The notes: a model not told the origin generated them from the letters alone. 64,000 bases of DNA from DATBLE01 sp963808815 (GCA_963808815.1 CAWEGI010000009.1:47808-111807), one strand, 5' to 3'; positions 28,568 through 38,210 are shown, numbered from the stretch's first letter. Program-made: numbers and translations.

Positions 28568-29455
28568 GTGCCGACCGAGGGCACCATCTCGTACGCAGGC
28601 GGCGAGACCTGGTACCGCGTCGTCGGCGAAGGCGAGGACCCGGGCAAGCTGCCTCTGCTCTGCCTGCACGGCGGTCCAGGTGCGCCGCACGACTACCTCG
28701 AACCGCTGGAGGCGCTCGCCGCCGCCGGCCGCCGGGTCGTCTTCTACGACCAGATCGGCTGCGGCCGCTCCTGGATCGAGAAGCCCGCCGACTTCTGGAC
28801 GGTCGAGCTGTTCGTGGCCGAGGTCCAGGCAATGCGCGACGGCCTCGGCCTCGGCCGCATCCACCTGTTCGGCTCGTCCTGGGGCGGGATGCTCGCGATG
28901 GAGTACGCCCTGACGCAACCGGCCGGCCTCGCGAGCCTGGTCCTCTCCTCCTCGCCGGCGAGCATCCCCCTGTGGGAGGCAGAGACCGGCCGCCTCCGCC
29001 GCGAGCTCCCCGAGGAGACGCAGGGCGTCCTCGACGAGCACGAGGCAAACGGCACGCTCGACTCCCCCGAGTACGAGGCAGCCTCGATGGAGTTCTACAA
29101 GCGCCACGTCTGCCGGGTCGACCCGTTCCCCGACTGCGTGCTCCGCACCTTCAACGGCCTCGCCGAGCACCCCGACGTCTACATGACGATGCAGGGGCCG
29201 AACGAGTTCGTGATCACGGGCACGCTCAAGACCTGGGACATCACCGGCCGCCTCGCCGAGATCGAGGTCCCGACGCTGATCACTGCCGGCGCCCATGACG
29301 AGTTCACGCCTGTTCAGGCGCAACGACTGAACGAGGGCATCAACGGCTCCGAGCTCGTCACCTTCGAACACGCCTCGCACATGCAGTTCGTCGAGGAGCC
29401 CGAGCGCTACCGGGAGCTCGTCGCCGGGTTCCTCGAGCGCGTCGAGCAGGGATAG
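28568..29455 (+). CDS. Proline iminopeptidase-type alpha/beta hydrolase (peptidase S33 family)
   Basis: 295 residues. LCLHGGPGAPHDYL (oxyanion HGGPG), nucleophile elbow GSSWGGML, acid in TAGAHDEFTP and His in HASHMQF form the full catalytic set. The cap region with DPFPDCVLRTFNGL is typical of proline iminopeptidases and amide hydrolases. The GTG start lies 7 nt after TAGACT (28555-28560), so it is probably leaderless despite only a 10-bp gap from the dehydratase. Confidence 0.82.
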   Translation: MPTEGTISYAGGETWYRVVGEGEDPGKLPLLCLHGGPGAPHDYLEPLEALAAAGRRVVFYDQIGCGRSWIEKPADFWTVELFVAEVQAMRDGLGLGRIHLFGSSWGGMLAMEYALTQPAGLASLVLSSSPASIPLWEAETGRLRRELPEETQGVLDEHEANGTLDSPEYEAASMEFYKRHVCRVDPFPDCVLRTFNGLAEHPDVYMTMQGPNEFVITGTLKTWDITGRLAEIEVPTLITAGAHDEFTPVQAQRLNEGINGSELVTFEHASHMQFVEEPERYRELVAGFLERVEQG

Positions 29456-29466
29456 GCTTCCCGCGC

Positions 29467-30849
29467 GTGCCGCGCGAGTACCCGACGCTGCTCGACCTGA
29501 TCGGCGGAACGCCGATCGTCCGCCTCCAGAAGATCGGCCGCGAGCTGGGGTCGACCCTGCTGGTCAAGCTCGAGTACCTCAACCCGGGCGGTTCGAACAA
29601 GGACCGGATCGCGCTGAGCATGATCGACGAGGCCGAGCACACCGGGAAGCTGAAGCCCGGCGGGACGATCGTCGAGCCGACCTCGGGCAACACCGGCGTC
29701 GGGCTCGCGCTGGCCGCCGCGATCAAGGGCTACAAGATGATTTTCGTCGTCCCCGACAAGGTCGCGCCGGAGAAGATCGCCCTGCTGCGCGCGTTCGGAG
29801 CCGACGTCGTCATCTGCCCGACCGCAGTCGAGCCCGATTCGCCGGAGAGCTACTACCTCGTCTCCGACCGGCTCGCGGAGGAGATCCCCGGCGCGTACAA
29901 GCCGGACCAGTACTCGAACGCGGGCAACCCGGAAGCGCACTACCGGACGACCGGGCCGGAGATCTGGGAGCAGGTCGGCGGCGAGCTCGACGTGATCGTG
30001 ATCAGTGTCGGCACCGGCGGCTCGATCACCGGCACAGCCCGTTACCTGAAGGAGCAGAAGCCCGACCTGGTCGTCGTCGGCGCCGACCCGGAGGGGTCGA
30101 TCTACTCCGGCGGCCCAGTCCATCCATACCTGGTCGAGGGGATCGGCAAGGACACGTTCCCTGCGACCTTCGACCCGTCGGTCGTCGACGAGTACGTGCA
30201 GGTCTCCGACCGCGACACGTTCGTGACGACGCGCCGGCTCGCCCGCGAGGAAGGGATCCTCGCCGGCGGATCTGGCGGGACGTCGGTCTTCGCGATGCTC
30301 GAGGCTGCGAGACGCCACGGGCCCCGAAAGACGATCCTGACCACCATCCCCGACGGTGGTCGCGGCTACCTCTCGAAGGTCTACGACGACAACTGGATGC
30401 TCGAGCACGGCTTCCTCGAGCGCCACGGCCCACCCGACACCGTCGAGCAGGTGCTCGCGTTCAAGCATGCGGAGAACGGCATGCCCGACCTGGTCACCTG
30501 CGAGCCGCACGAGAAGCTCGGCGTCGCCATCGAGCTGATGCAGCGCTACGGGATCTCACAGCTTCCGGTCGTCCGCAACGCGCCCGTCGAGAGCCTCGCG
30601 GACGTGATCGGCTCGCTGAACGAGCGCACGCTCCTCGACCGCGTCTTCCGCAACCCAGACGCCCTCGGCGAGGACGTCGCCGCGGCGATGCAGCCCCCGC
30701 TCGGCGCCGTCGACATGCTCGATTCCGTGGACGAGGTGTTCGCCGACCTGCGCGAGCGCAATCAGGCGGTCGTCGTCGCGCGCGAGGGCAGGCCCGAGGC
30801 CGTCCTCACCCGGTCGGACCTGCTCGAGTACCTCGCCCACCGCCGCTAG
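29467..30849 (+). CDS. Cystathionine beta-synthase with two CBS domains
   Basis: Condenses serine and homocysteine to cystathionine in reverse transsulfuration. 460 residues: PLP lysine Lys45 in NPGGSNKDRIAL, EPTSGNTGVGLA, PLP phosphate loop VGTGGSITGTARY, GGSGGTSVFAML, then a C-terminal pair of CBS domains (ISQLPVVRNAP and NQAVVVAREGRPEAVLT). This layout separates it from CysK/CysM, which lack CBS domains. The GTG start is 8 nt from TAGGCT (29453-29458). It works with the gamma-synthase/lyase at 34302. Confidence 0.88.
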   Translation: MPREYPTLLDLIGGTPIVRLQKIGRELGSTLLVKLEYLNPGGSNKDRIALSMIDEAEHTGKLKPGGTIVEPTSGNTGVGLALAAAIKGYKMIFVVPDKVAPEKIALLRAFGADVVICPTAVEPDSPESYYLVSDRLAEEIPGAYKPDQYSNAGNPEAHYRTTGPEIWEQVGGELDVIVISVGTGGSITGTARYLKEQKPDLVVVGADPEGSIYSGGPVHPYLVEGIGKDTFPATFDPSVVDEYVQVSDRDTFVTTRRLAREEGILAGGSGGTSVFAMLEAARRHGPRKTILTTIPDGGRGYLSKVYDDNWMLEHGFLERHGPPDTVEQVLAFKHAENGMPDLVTCEPHEKLGVAIELMQRYGISQLPVVRNAPVESLADVIGSLNERTLLDRVFRNPDALGEDVAAAMQPPLGAVDMLDSVDEVFADLRERNQAVVVAREGRPEAVLTRSDLLEYLAHRR

Positions 30850-30853
30850 GCGA

Positions 30854-31558
30854 GTGCGCGTCGCCCTGATCTCGGACTCGCACGGGAACGCCGTCGGGCT
30901 GCGCGCCGCGCTCGACGACATCGAGCGGCGCCGCGCCGACCTCGTCGTCGCCCTCGGAGACATGGCACAGGGCGGGCCGCAGCCGACCGAGTGCCTCGAG
31001 CTCCTGCGCAGCGTGGGAGCCCGCGTGGTGCTGGGGAACTCCGACGCCTTCCTGCTCGATCCGGACGCCGGCGCCGAGGTCACGACGGACCGACAGCTGA
31101 CGCAGCGCGAGTGGAGCCTCTCGCAGCTCACGACGGAGGACGTCGAGTACCTGCGCGCGTTCGAGGCGACGGTCGAGGTCGACCTCGACGGCCTGCGGCT
31201 GCTCTGCTTCCACGCGTCGCCGACGGACTACGACACCGTCGTTCTCCCCGAGGACCCGCCGGATGCCTTCGCCGGCACCGGCGCCGACCTGTTGGCCGGC
31301 GGTCACGTCCACGTCCCGCAGCTCCGGCGGGTCGGAACGGCCCGGTACATCAACCCGGGCAGCGTCGGGCTCGGGTACGACCACCTCCAGCCCGAGGACG
31401 ACTTCCGCTTCGACGCGTGGGCCTCGTATGCGATCGTCGAGGCGCCGTCGGTGGAGTTCCACCGCGTGCCCTTCGACCTCGAGGAGCTGGCGGCAGCCAC
31501 ACGCGCGAGCGGGCTGCCGCTCGCGGAGGAAGTCTCCAGCCGCTACCGGCGTTCCTAG
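30854..31558 (+). CDS. Metallophosphoesterase (YfcE/MJ0936-like)
   Basis: 234 residues. Metal-binding motifs in order: ISDSHGNAVGL (D-x-H), ALGDMAQGG, VLGNSDAF (GN-D), CFHASPTDYD and AGGHVHVPQLR (GH-x-H). The substrate could be cyclic nucleotides, nucleotides or protein phosphate. GTG start 5 bp after the CBS gene, so probably co-transcribed. Confidence 0.82.
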   Translation: MRVALISDSHGNAVGLRAALDDIERRRADLVVALGDMAQGGPQPTECLELLRSVGARVVLGNSDAFLLDPDAGAEVTTDRQLTQREWSLSQLTTEDVEYLRAFEATVEVDLDGLRLLCFHASPTDYDTVVLPEDPPDAFAGTGADLLAGGHVHVPQLRRVGTARYINPGSVGLGYDHLQPEDDFRFDAWASYAIVEAPSVEFHRVPFDLEELAAATRASGLPLAEEVSSRYRRS

Positions 31559-31562
31559 AGGA

Positions 31563-32162
31563 GTGCGGCTCTACAACTCGCAGCTCTCCGGCAACTGCTG
31601 GAAGGTGCGCCAGATCCTCGCGCTGCGCGGGATCGGGTACGAGCGGGTCGAGGTCGACGTCTTCGACCGCTCGAACCGGCCCGAGCTTCTCGGCGGGAAG
31701 AACCCGGCGCTGCGCGTGCCGACGCTCGAGCTGGACGACGGCCAGTTCCTCGCCGAGTCGAACGCGATCCTCTGGTACTTCGGCGACCGCTCGCCATACC
31801 TCCCCGACGACGCGCTCGCCCGGGCCCGTGCCCTCCAGTGGATGTTTTTCGAGCAGTACGAGGTGGAGCCGTCGATCGCCGTCGCACGGTTCTGGATCGC
31901 GCTGCTCGGCGAGCGGGAGAAGTACGCAGAGGAGCTGGAGGCGAAGTGGCGCGCCGGCAACCGCGCCCTCGCCGCGCTGGACGGCCATCTCGAGGGCCGC
32001 GACTGGCTCGTCGGCGAAGGCTTCACGATCGCCGACATCTCGCTGTACGCGTACACGCACCTGGCGCAGGACGGCGGTTTCGAGCTCGGGCGTTACCCGA
32101 AGGTCCAGGTGTGGCTCGAGCGAGTCGCGGCGGTGCCGGGCTACATCCCGCTCGAAGCGTAG
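31563..32162 (+). CDS. Glutathione S-transferase-family protein
   Basis: 199 residues: thioredoxin-like N-terminal domain (LYNSQLSGNCWKVRQILALRG, then GGKNPALRVPTLELDDG and AESNAILWYFG, with the cis-proline RVP and the ES pair that bind gamma-glutamyl) and an all-helical C-terminal domain (GEGFTIADISLYAYTHLA). The catalytic Ser/Cys position is near Ser7-Gly9. Actinobacteria mostly lack glutathione, so the real thiol is uncertain. GTG start 4 bp after the preceding stop. Confidence 0.83.
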   Translation: MRLYNSQLSGNCWKVRQILALRGIGYERVEVDVFDRSNRPELLGGKNPALRVPTLELDDGQFLAESNAILWYFGDRSPYLPDDALARARALQWMFFEQYEVEPSIAVARFWIALLGEREKYAEELEAKWRAGNRALAALDGHLEGRDWLVGEGFTIADISLYAYTHLAQDGGFELGRYPKVQVWLERVAAVPGYIPLEA

Positions 32163-32170
32163 GCGGCGGC

Positions 32171-33307
32171 GTGGAGACCGTCTCGATCGCACAACTACGC
32201 CGCTACGTCGTCGCGCACCAGCGGTACGCGACCCGGTTTCGCCGGGCGCGGGCCGACGATGTCGCCTCGACGATCAGCCGTCTCGGCTGCGTCCAGCTCG
32301 ACTCGATCTCGACCGTCGGACGGGCGCACCGGCTGACGCTGGGATCACGCATCGGCGCGTACCCGGAGGCGTCCGTCTCGCGCCTGCTGAAGAACGGCCG
32401 CATCTTCGAGTACTGGGCGCACGAGGCCTGTCTCGTCCCGATCGAGGACTATCCGCTCTTCAAGCGGCGCATGGAGCATCTCCGCGAGCGGCACTGGTGG
32501 GGACGGAAGCACGACCACGACCCGGAGGTGAAGGAGCGCGTGCTCGACGCGCTGCGATCGAACGGGGCGCTGCCGACCCGGTACTTCGAGGGCGGCGGCG
32601 GAGGCGGCGGCATGTGGAACTGGAAGCCGGAGAAGCGGATCCTCGAAGACCTGTTCGCCGCCGGTGAGGTCGTGGTCGCCGGCCGCGACGGCTTCCAGCG
32701 GCTGTACGACCTGCCCGAGCGCGTGATCCCGCGCGCGCACCTGGAGGCGGCCGTGCCCTCGGAAGAGGAGTTCCGGCGCAACTATGCGCTGCGGGCCGTC
32801 GAGGGCCGCGGCGCCCTGACCGAGTCGGGGATCGCCGAGCACTGCCGCTTCCAGGGCGGCGCCAAGGCGATGCGGCCGGTCGTGGACGAGCTCGTGGCAA
32901 CCGGGCTCGTGCGGCGGGTCGCGGTCGACGACGGCGGGCCGCCGGTGGTCGTGCCGGCCGATGCCGAGATCGACGGCGCGCCGGCGGGCGGCGTGCTGCT
33001 CTGTCCGTTCGACAATCTCGTCTGGGACCGCGCCTTCCTCGAGCGCGTCTTCGACTTCACGCATGTGATCGAGGTCTACAAGCCGGCCCCACAGCGGGTA
33101 TACGGCTACTACGTGCTGCCGCTCCTGTACGGCGACCGGCTGGTCGGGCGGGTGGACCTCAAGTCCGATCGGGCCGAGGGCGTGCTGCGCGTGCGCGCGA
33201 TCCACCTCGAGGCGGGCGTGCGACGGTCGGGAGCGCTCGAGACGGCTCTCGAGAAGGCGCTGGATCGGCTGGCGCGCGTCCTCGACCTCGAGCGCGTCGA
33301 ACGGTGA
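32171..33307 (+). CDS. Winged-helix DNA glycosylase of the YcaQ/AlkZ (HTH_42) family, copy 1
   Basis: 378 residues. The catalytic Q-x-D motif is CVQLDSISTV (Gln42, Asp44), matching the motif of YcaQ, which unhooks DNA interstrand crosslinks, rather than Q-x-Q of AlkZ. Other family marks: GRIFEYWAHEACLVP, ERHWWGR and CPFDNLVWDR, then VYGYYVLPLLYGDRLVGR. A seven-glycine run interrupts the winged-helix region at about residues 139-145. The GTG start is 8 bp after the GST. It overlaps the second copy by 4 bases (GTGA). Confidence 0.83.
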   Translation: METVSIAQLRRYVVAHQRYATRFRRARADDVASTISRLGCVQLDSISTVGRAHRLTLGSRIGAYPEASVSRLLKNGRIFEYWAHEACLVPIEDYPLFKRRMEHLRERHWWGRKHDHDPEVKERVLDALRSNGALPTRYFEGGGGGGGMWNWKPEKRILEDLFAAGEVVVAGRDGFQRLYDLPERVIPRAHLEAAVPSEEEFRRNYALRAVEGRGALTESGIAEHCRFQGGAKAMRPVVDELVATGLVRRVAVDDGGPPVVVPADAEIDGAPAGGVLLCPFDNLVWDRAFLERVFDFTHVIEVYKPAPQRVYGYYVLPLLYGDRLVGRVDLKSDRAEGVLRVRAIHLEAGVRRSGALETALEKALDRLARVLDLERVER

Positions 33308-34302
33308 GAGACGAAGCCGAGGTCTCGCCCGAGGAGGCCCGGCGGATCGCCGTTCGGGCCCAGCTCCTCGACGGCACGGCTAGCGGGGTCCTCGACACGG
33401 TGCGCCGTCTCGGTTTCCTCCAGATGGATCCGATCTCCACGGTTGCCCCGCCCCAGTACCTCGTCCTCTGGAGCAGGTTGGGAATCTACGACCGGGAAGA
33501 GCTCGACCTCCTGCTCTGGGAGGAGCGGAAGCTCGTCGAGTGGGACGCGTTCCTCTGGCCCATGGAGGTCCTGCCGCTCCTGAAAGCGCGGATGCGACGC
33601 CGCGACCGGCCACTCGACCTGCGGCAGATCGCATGGCTGAAGGAGAACGCGTCGTATCGCCGCTACGTACTGCGCGAGCTGGAGCGGCGCGGGCCTCTCC
33701 TCTCCCGCGAGATCGCCGACCACGAGCCGACGGAGCGCGAGGCGCACCGCTGGTGGGGCGAGCGGAAGATGGGCCTGCTGCTCGGCGTGCTGAACGCGCG
33801 CGGCGAGGTGGCGGTCGTCGGCCGACGTGGGAAGCAACGCGTCTGGGACCTCGCCGAGCGCTGGTACCCGGAGACCGAGAGCGTGCCGTGGCCGGAGGCG
33901 AGACGCATCTTCGAGGAGCAGCGCTTCCGGGCGCTCGGCGTCAAGCTCGAGAAGGGACGGCTCGTCGCGCACCCCGATGCCCAAGCGGGTGCGGTGAGGG
34001 ACACCGTCACCTTCCTCTCCCCCTTCGATCGGCTGGTTCACGACCGCGATCGGGCGGAGGCGCTGTGGGGCTTCCGCTACCGGCTGGAGATGTACGTGCC
34101 GGCCGCGAAACGCGAGTACGGCTACTACGTCCTGCCGATCCTGCGCGGCGATCGAATCGTCGGCCGGATCGAGCCCGTGCACGACCGACAGGAGGGCCGG
34201 CTGCACGTGCGCGGCGTGTGGTGGGAGGACGGCGTGCGGCCGGCCCCACTCGACCAGCCGCTGCGGAGGCTCGCGCGCTGGCTCGGAGCTACGATCGCCT
34301 GA
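33304..34302 (+). CDS. Winged-helix DNA glycosylase of the YcaQ/AlkZ (HTH_42) family, copy 2
   Basis: 332 residues and clearly paralogous to copy 1 but diverged: LQMDPISTVAPP carries Gln40 and Asp42 of the Q-x-D motif, then KLVEWDAFLWPMEVLP, HRWWGERKMGL, SPFDRLVHDR and EYGYYVLPILRGDRIVGRI. Both copies keep the catalytic pair, so they may differ in lesion or DNA-structure preference. The GTG start overlaps copy 1; the stop overlaps the ATG of the next gene. Confidence 0.83.
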   Translation: MRDEAEVSPEEARRIAVRAQLLDGTASGVLDTVRRLGFLQMDPISTVAPPQYLVLWSRLGIYDREELDLLLWEERKLVEWDAFLWPMEVLPLLKARMRRRDRPLDLRQIAWLKENASYRRYVLRELERRGPLLSREIADHEPTEREAHRWWGERKMGLLLGVLNARGEVAVVGRRGKQRVWDLAERWYPETESVPWPEARRIFEEQRFRALGVKLEKGRLVAHPDAQAGAVRDTVTFLSPFDRLVHDRDRAEALWGFRYRLEMYVPAAKREYGYYVLPILRGDRIVGRIEPVHDRQEGRLHVRGVWWEDGVRPAPLDQPLRRLARWLGATIA

Positions 34303-35438
34303 TGGACTTCGAGACCCGCGCGATCCACGAGGGCCAGCAGCCCGACCCGGCGACCGGCGCGATCACCGTTCCGATCTACCAGACCTCGACCTACGTCCAC
34401 GAGACGGTCGGCAAGCACAAGGGTTACGACTACTCGCGCACGGCGAACCCGACGCGCCGCGCACTCGAGACGTGCCTCGCCTCGCTGGAGAGCGCGGAGT
34501 ACGGCTTCGCCTTCTCGTCCGGAATGGGCGCGACGACGACGCTGATGCATCTCGTCTCGCCGGGCGACCGTGTCGTCGCCGTGAACGACGTCTACGGCGG
34601 CACCTACCGGCTCTTCTCGAAGGTGTACGAGCCGAAGGGCTACGAGTTCGAATTCGTCCCGCACGACGGCGTGGTCGAGGCGATCGACGAGCGCACGCGC
34701 CTGGTCTGGGTCGAGACGCCGACGAACCCGCTCCTCAACGTCGTCGACATCCGCGCAGTCGTGGACGCGGCCCACGCCGTCGGCGCCGTCGTCTGCGTCG
34801 ACAACACCTTCGCGACGCCGTATCTGCAGCGGCCGCTCGAGCTCGGGGCCGACATCGTCGTCCATTCGACCACGAAGTACCTGGGCGGCCACTCCGATCT
34901 GATCGGCGGGTTCGCCGCGACGAGCGACCCGACGGTGGCGGAGCGGCTCGCCTTCCTCCAGAACGGCCTCGGCGCCGTCCCGGGCCCGTTCGACTCGTGG
35001 CTCGTGCTGCGCGGGCTGAAGACGCTCGCGCTGCGAATGCAGCGACACTGCGAGAACGCGGGCGTGGTCGCCGATTTCCTCAGCGGTCATCCCGCGGCGG
35101 AGCGCGTTCTGTACCCGGGACTGTCGGAGCACCCCGGGCACGAGGTGGCCGCCCGCCAGATGTCGGGCTTCGGCGGGATGGTCTCGTTCCTCGCGTCGAG
35201 CGCCGACGAGGCGGTCGCACTCGTCTCCCGCACGACGATCTGGAAGCTGGCCGAGAGCCTCGGCGGCGTCGAGAGCCTGATCGAGGTACCGGCCGCGATG
35301 ACGCACGCCTCGACCTCCGACGCCTCGTTCGCCACACCGCCGAACCTCGTCCGCCTGTCGGTCGGGATCGAGTCGGCAGCCGACCTGGTGGCCGATCTCG
35401 AAGCCGCGTTGGCCCGCTCAACCGCGACCGCGTACTAG
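34302..35438 (+). CDS. Cystathionine gamma-synthase / gamma-lyase (Cys/Met PLP family)
   Basis: 378 residues, PLP fold type I. TRAIHEGQQPD, TYVHE, YDYSRTANPTR, FSSGMGATTTLM, ETPTNPLL, DNTFATPYLQRPL and the PLP lysine in HSTTKYLGGHSD are all typical. With the CBS gene at 29467 this suggests homocysteine to cysteine conversion, so a lyase role is favoured, but synthase and lyase cannot be separated by sequence here. The last gene of a run of close genes from 29467. Confidence 0.88.
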   Translation: MDFETRAIHEGQQPDPATGAITVPIYQTSTYVHETVGKHKGYDYSRTANPTRRALETCLASLESAEYGFAFSSGMGATTTLMHLVSPGDRVVAVNDVYGGTYRLFSKVYEPKGYEFEFVPHDGVVEAIDERTRLVWVETPTNPLLNVVDIRAVVDAAHAVGAVVCVDNTFATPYLQRPLELGADIVVHSTTKYLGGHSDLIGGFAATSDPTVAERLAFLQNGLGAVPGPFDSWLVLRGLKTLALRMQRHCENAGVVADFLSGHPAAERVLYPGLSEHPGHEVAARQMSGFGGMVSFLASSADEAVALVSRTTIWKLAESLGGVESLIEVPAAMTHASTSDASFATPPNLVRLSVGIESAADLVADLEAALARSTATAY

Positions 35439-35454
35439 GCGAGTCGTTACGGAC

Positions 35455-35484
35455 AGCAGTGACAGGCTTAAGCCTGTCACTGCT
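35455..35484. terminator. 30-bp perfect palindrome after the cystathionine gene
   Basis: GCAGTGACAGGCTT followed directly by its exact complement, plus one flanking A-T pair, with no loop. It starts 16 bp after the stop at 35438 and before the promoter of the next gene. Likely a terminator or a protein-binding site; the TGACAGGCT motif recurs near 27570. Confidence 0.65.
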
Positions 35485-35535
35485 CGAGACGTATGACGAG
35501 TCCGGCCGCCGGGGGCCTTTCGCAAGAATCAGGAC

Positions 35536-36400
35536 ATGGCCGCCCCCGACCTCATCGACCTCCACCACCAGACCGAACGCGTCGTCGGCTGCTACCTGCT
35601 CGAGACCGCGGACGGGCTCGCCCTGCACGACTGCGGGCCGACCACCTGCCTCCCGGCGCTGAAGCAGGCGCTCGCCGACCGCGGGCTCGAGCTCGCCGAC
35701 GTCCGCCACCTGCTGCTCTCGCACATCCACCTCGACCACGCCGGCGCCGCCGGCGCGCTGGTCCGCGAGCACCCGGGGTTGCGAGTGCACGTCTCCGAGA
35801 TCGGCGCGCCGCACGTCGTCGACCCGTCGCGGCTCGAGGCGAGCGCCCGACGGCTCTACGGCGATGCCTTCGACGTCCTCTGGGGCGAGCTCGCGCCGGT
35901 TCCTGCCGAGAATGTCGAGGTGGTCGGCGACCGTGTGGTCGGGCTCGAATGTTTCCCCTCGCCCGGCCACGCGTCGCACCACGTCTGCTACCTGCACGAG
36001 GACGGCACCGCTCTATGCGGGAGACGCGGCGGGCGTCCGCATCCAGCCGGGCCGGTACGTGCTCCCCGTGTGCCCACCGCCCGACCTCGACGTCGAAGCC
36101 TGGTTCCGGACCTTCGACGAGATCGAGCGGCGGCGGCCGGCGCGGCTCGCGCTGATCCACTTCGGCGTCGCCGACTCGCCGTCCGAGCACCTCGTGCTCG
36201 TCCGCCAAGAGCTGACGAGGTGGGCGGAGCGCGGCCGTGAGGCGCCGGACGAGCAGGCGTGGGTGGAAGCGGCACGACGCGACCTCGAGGCAGCGGTCGG
36301 CGCGGACGAGGCCGACCACTGGGAGCGGGCGGCGCCGTTGTGGCAGTCCTACGTCGGGATGAAGCGGTACTGGGACAAGCAGGCGTCGCCCGCAGGCTAG
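35536..36400 (+). CDS. MBL-fold metallo-hydrolase (frameshifted)
   Basis: Metallo-beta-lactamase fold. Zinc ligands: LLSHIHLDHAGA (H-x-H-x-D-H), SPGHASHHVCYL, GDAAG and LIHFG. An extra C at 36013 breaks the frame between HEDGTA and YAGDAAGVRIQPGRYVLP; the remainder runs to 36400. The C-terminal helices (LTRWAERGREAPDEQAW) resemble hydrolases of the glyoxalase II or quorum-quenching type; the substrate is unknown. The ATG at 35536 is 6 nt from AAGAAT, a weak leaderless-type box. Confidence 0.8.
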
Positions 36401-37594
36401 GACCGTTCGGCGAGCGACGCTTCCGCCTGCTGTGGGCGGCGCGAGCCTCGTCGTTCATCGGCAGCGCGATGGCCCCGATCGGGCTGGCCTTCGCCGTGCT
36501 CGACACCCTGCACGGATCGAGGACCGAACTCGGCCTCGTGCTCGCCGCACGTGCGATCCCGAACGCAGTCTTCATTCTTCTCGGCGGCGTGATCGCCGAC
36601 CGGCTGCCGCGCCACCTCGTCATGGTCACCTCGAACGTGGCCAGCATGGCCACACAGGGCGCGGTCGCGGCGCTCCTGCTCACCGGCAACGCCGAGGTCT
36701 GGCAGCTCGTCGTGCTCAGCGCGCTGAACGGCACCGTGGCCGCATTTTTCTTCCCGGCGTCGCAGGGGATCGTCCCGCAGACCGTCCCGGAGCCGATGAT
36801 CCAGCAGGCCAACGCGCTGCTGCGTCTGGCGTTGAACGCCGCCAATGTGTTCGGCGCCGCGCTCGGCGGTGTCCTGGTCGCCGCGGCCGGGCCCGGGTGG
36901 GCGATCGCGATCGATGCGGCGAGCTTCGGCGCCGCTGCCCTCTTCACCGCGATGCTCAGCCTCCCAGAGGTCGTCCGCGAGCAAGCGCCGAACTTCGTCC
37001 GGGAGCTGGCAGAGGGCTGGGCCGCCTTCCGCTCGCGCGCGTGGCTCTGGTCGATCGTCGCGCAGTTCTCGATCCTGAACGCCGCATTCGTAGGGGCGTT
37101 CCAGGTGCTCGGGCCGGTGCAGGCCAACGCGCACTACGACGGAGCGCGCACCTGGGGCCTGATCCTCGGCGCAGAGGCGGCGGGCCTGATCTGCGGCGGC
37201 CTGGTGATGCTGCGCGCGAGGCCGCAGCGGATGTTGCTGGTGGCGACCTTTTCGATCCTGCTGCTCGCGCTGCCGCTGGCGCTGCTCGCGCCGCCGCGCA
37301 GTGGCCGCAGCCGTCGCGGCCGCGGCCTTCGTCTCCGGCGTCGGGCTCGAGGTCTTCGCCGTCTGCTGGGACACGACCATGCAGCAGCAGATCCCCGAGC
37401 ACATGCTGTCCCGGCTCTACGCCTATGACGCGCTCGGATCGATCTGCCTCGTACCCCTCGGCCTGGCCGTGATTGGGCCGCTGGCCGATGCAATCGGAAC
37501 GGAGGCGACGCTCTACGGCGCGGCGGCGCTGATCGTCGCGGCGACGCTGCCGGTGTTCGCCGTGCGCGACGTCAGGGAGCTGCGAAGGAGGTGA
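36340..37594 (+). CDS. MFS transporter (frameshifted; start uncertain)
   Basis: About 12 membrane segments; RRFRLLWAARASSFIGSAMA opens the first, with the GGVIADRLPRHLVMV loop typical of MFS drug exporters (EntS-like). An extra base at about 37297 joins LLLALPLALLAPP to VAAAVAAAAFVSGVGLEV; the C-terminal half then runs to 37594. The real N-terminus should begin near RLGPFGERRF (about 36397), where no ATG, GTG or TTG exists in frame; the GTG at 36340 or a CTG at 36376 are the nearest options. It overlaps the converging glutaredoxin by 23 bases. Confidence 0.75.
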
Positions 37595-37952
37595 CCGCGA
37601 GGGTCTTCTCTTCGCGCTCGTCGCGGAAGTCCGGGCCGAGCTTCTCCTCGAGCGTCCGCTCCAGGTCGCCGGAGGCCTCGAGCTCCTCGACGATGTCGGC
37701 TCCGCCGATGAGCTCGCCGCGGACGAAGACCTGCGGGATCGTCGGCCAGCCCGACTGCGCCGAAAGCTCCTGGCGGATCGCCGGATCCGGAAGGACGTCG
37801 ACGGCGGTGACCGGCGCGCCCGCCCGCCGGAGCGCCTCGAGCGCCCGCATCGAGTTGCCGCACATGGCCATCTGGGGCGTGCCCTTCATGAACAAGGCGA
37901 CGTCCTCGCCCTCGATCACCTGCCGGATATTCGAGCTCAGGTCAGTCATCAC
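37572..37952 (-). CDS. Monothiol glutaredoxin (Grx4-like)
   Basis: 126 residues. GEDVALFMKGTPQMAMCGNSMRALEAL holds the single active Cys; the usual CGFS motif reads CGNS. SGWPTIPQVFVRGELIGGADIV is the glutathione and Fe-S binding part. With the adjacent BolA gene it can form a 2Fe-2S cluster complex for iron sensing or trafficking. The GTG/ATG start overlaps the BolA stop. A 20-residue C-terminal tail (DFRDEREEKTLAVTSFAAP) is extra. Confidence 0.87.
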   Translation of the reverse strand: MMTDLSSNIRQVIEGEDVALFMKGTPQMAMCGNSMRALEALRRAGAPVTAVDVLPDPAIRQELSAQSGWPTIPQVFVRGELIGGADIVEELEASGDLERTLEEKLGPDFRDEREEKTLAVTSFAAP

Positions 37953-38188
37953 GTCCCTTTCGTCTTGATGCGCAACTCGTGGATTGTGCCGTCCGCGAGC
38001 GGCCCCGCGAGGGCCTCGTTGACGAGGCGGTGCTGGTCGATCAGCGCAAGCCCCGCGAAGCTCGGGCTCGCAACCGTCACCTGGAAGTGGTCGCCGCTGC
38101 CGGTGCGGTCCTGCACGTCGAGCTCACCCGCGTCGGGAAAGGCCTGCTCGAGCAGTGCGCGCAGCTGGTCGGTCGCCACGCCGTCCAT
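37949..38188 (-). CDS. BolA-family protein
   Basis: 79 residues. DQLRALLEQAFPDAGELDVQD and GSGDHFQVTVASPSFAGLALI hold the class II KH-like fold; HRLVNEALAGPLADGTIHELRI ends it with the helix-strand pair and the His that can ligate a shared 2Fe-2S cluster. It is translated just ahead of the monothiol glutaredoxin with a 4-base overlap, the classic BolA-Grx pairing. Confidence 0.87.
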   Translation of the reverse strand: MDGVATDQLRALLEQAFPDAGELDVQDRTGSGDHFQVTVASPSFAGLALIDQHRLVNEALAGPLADGTIHELRIKTKGT

Positions 38189-38210
38189 GCTATCCAGCGG
38201 CGTTTCCTAG

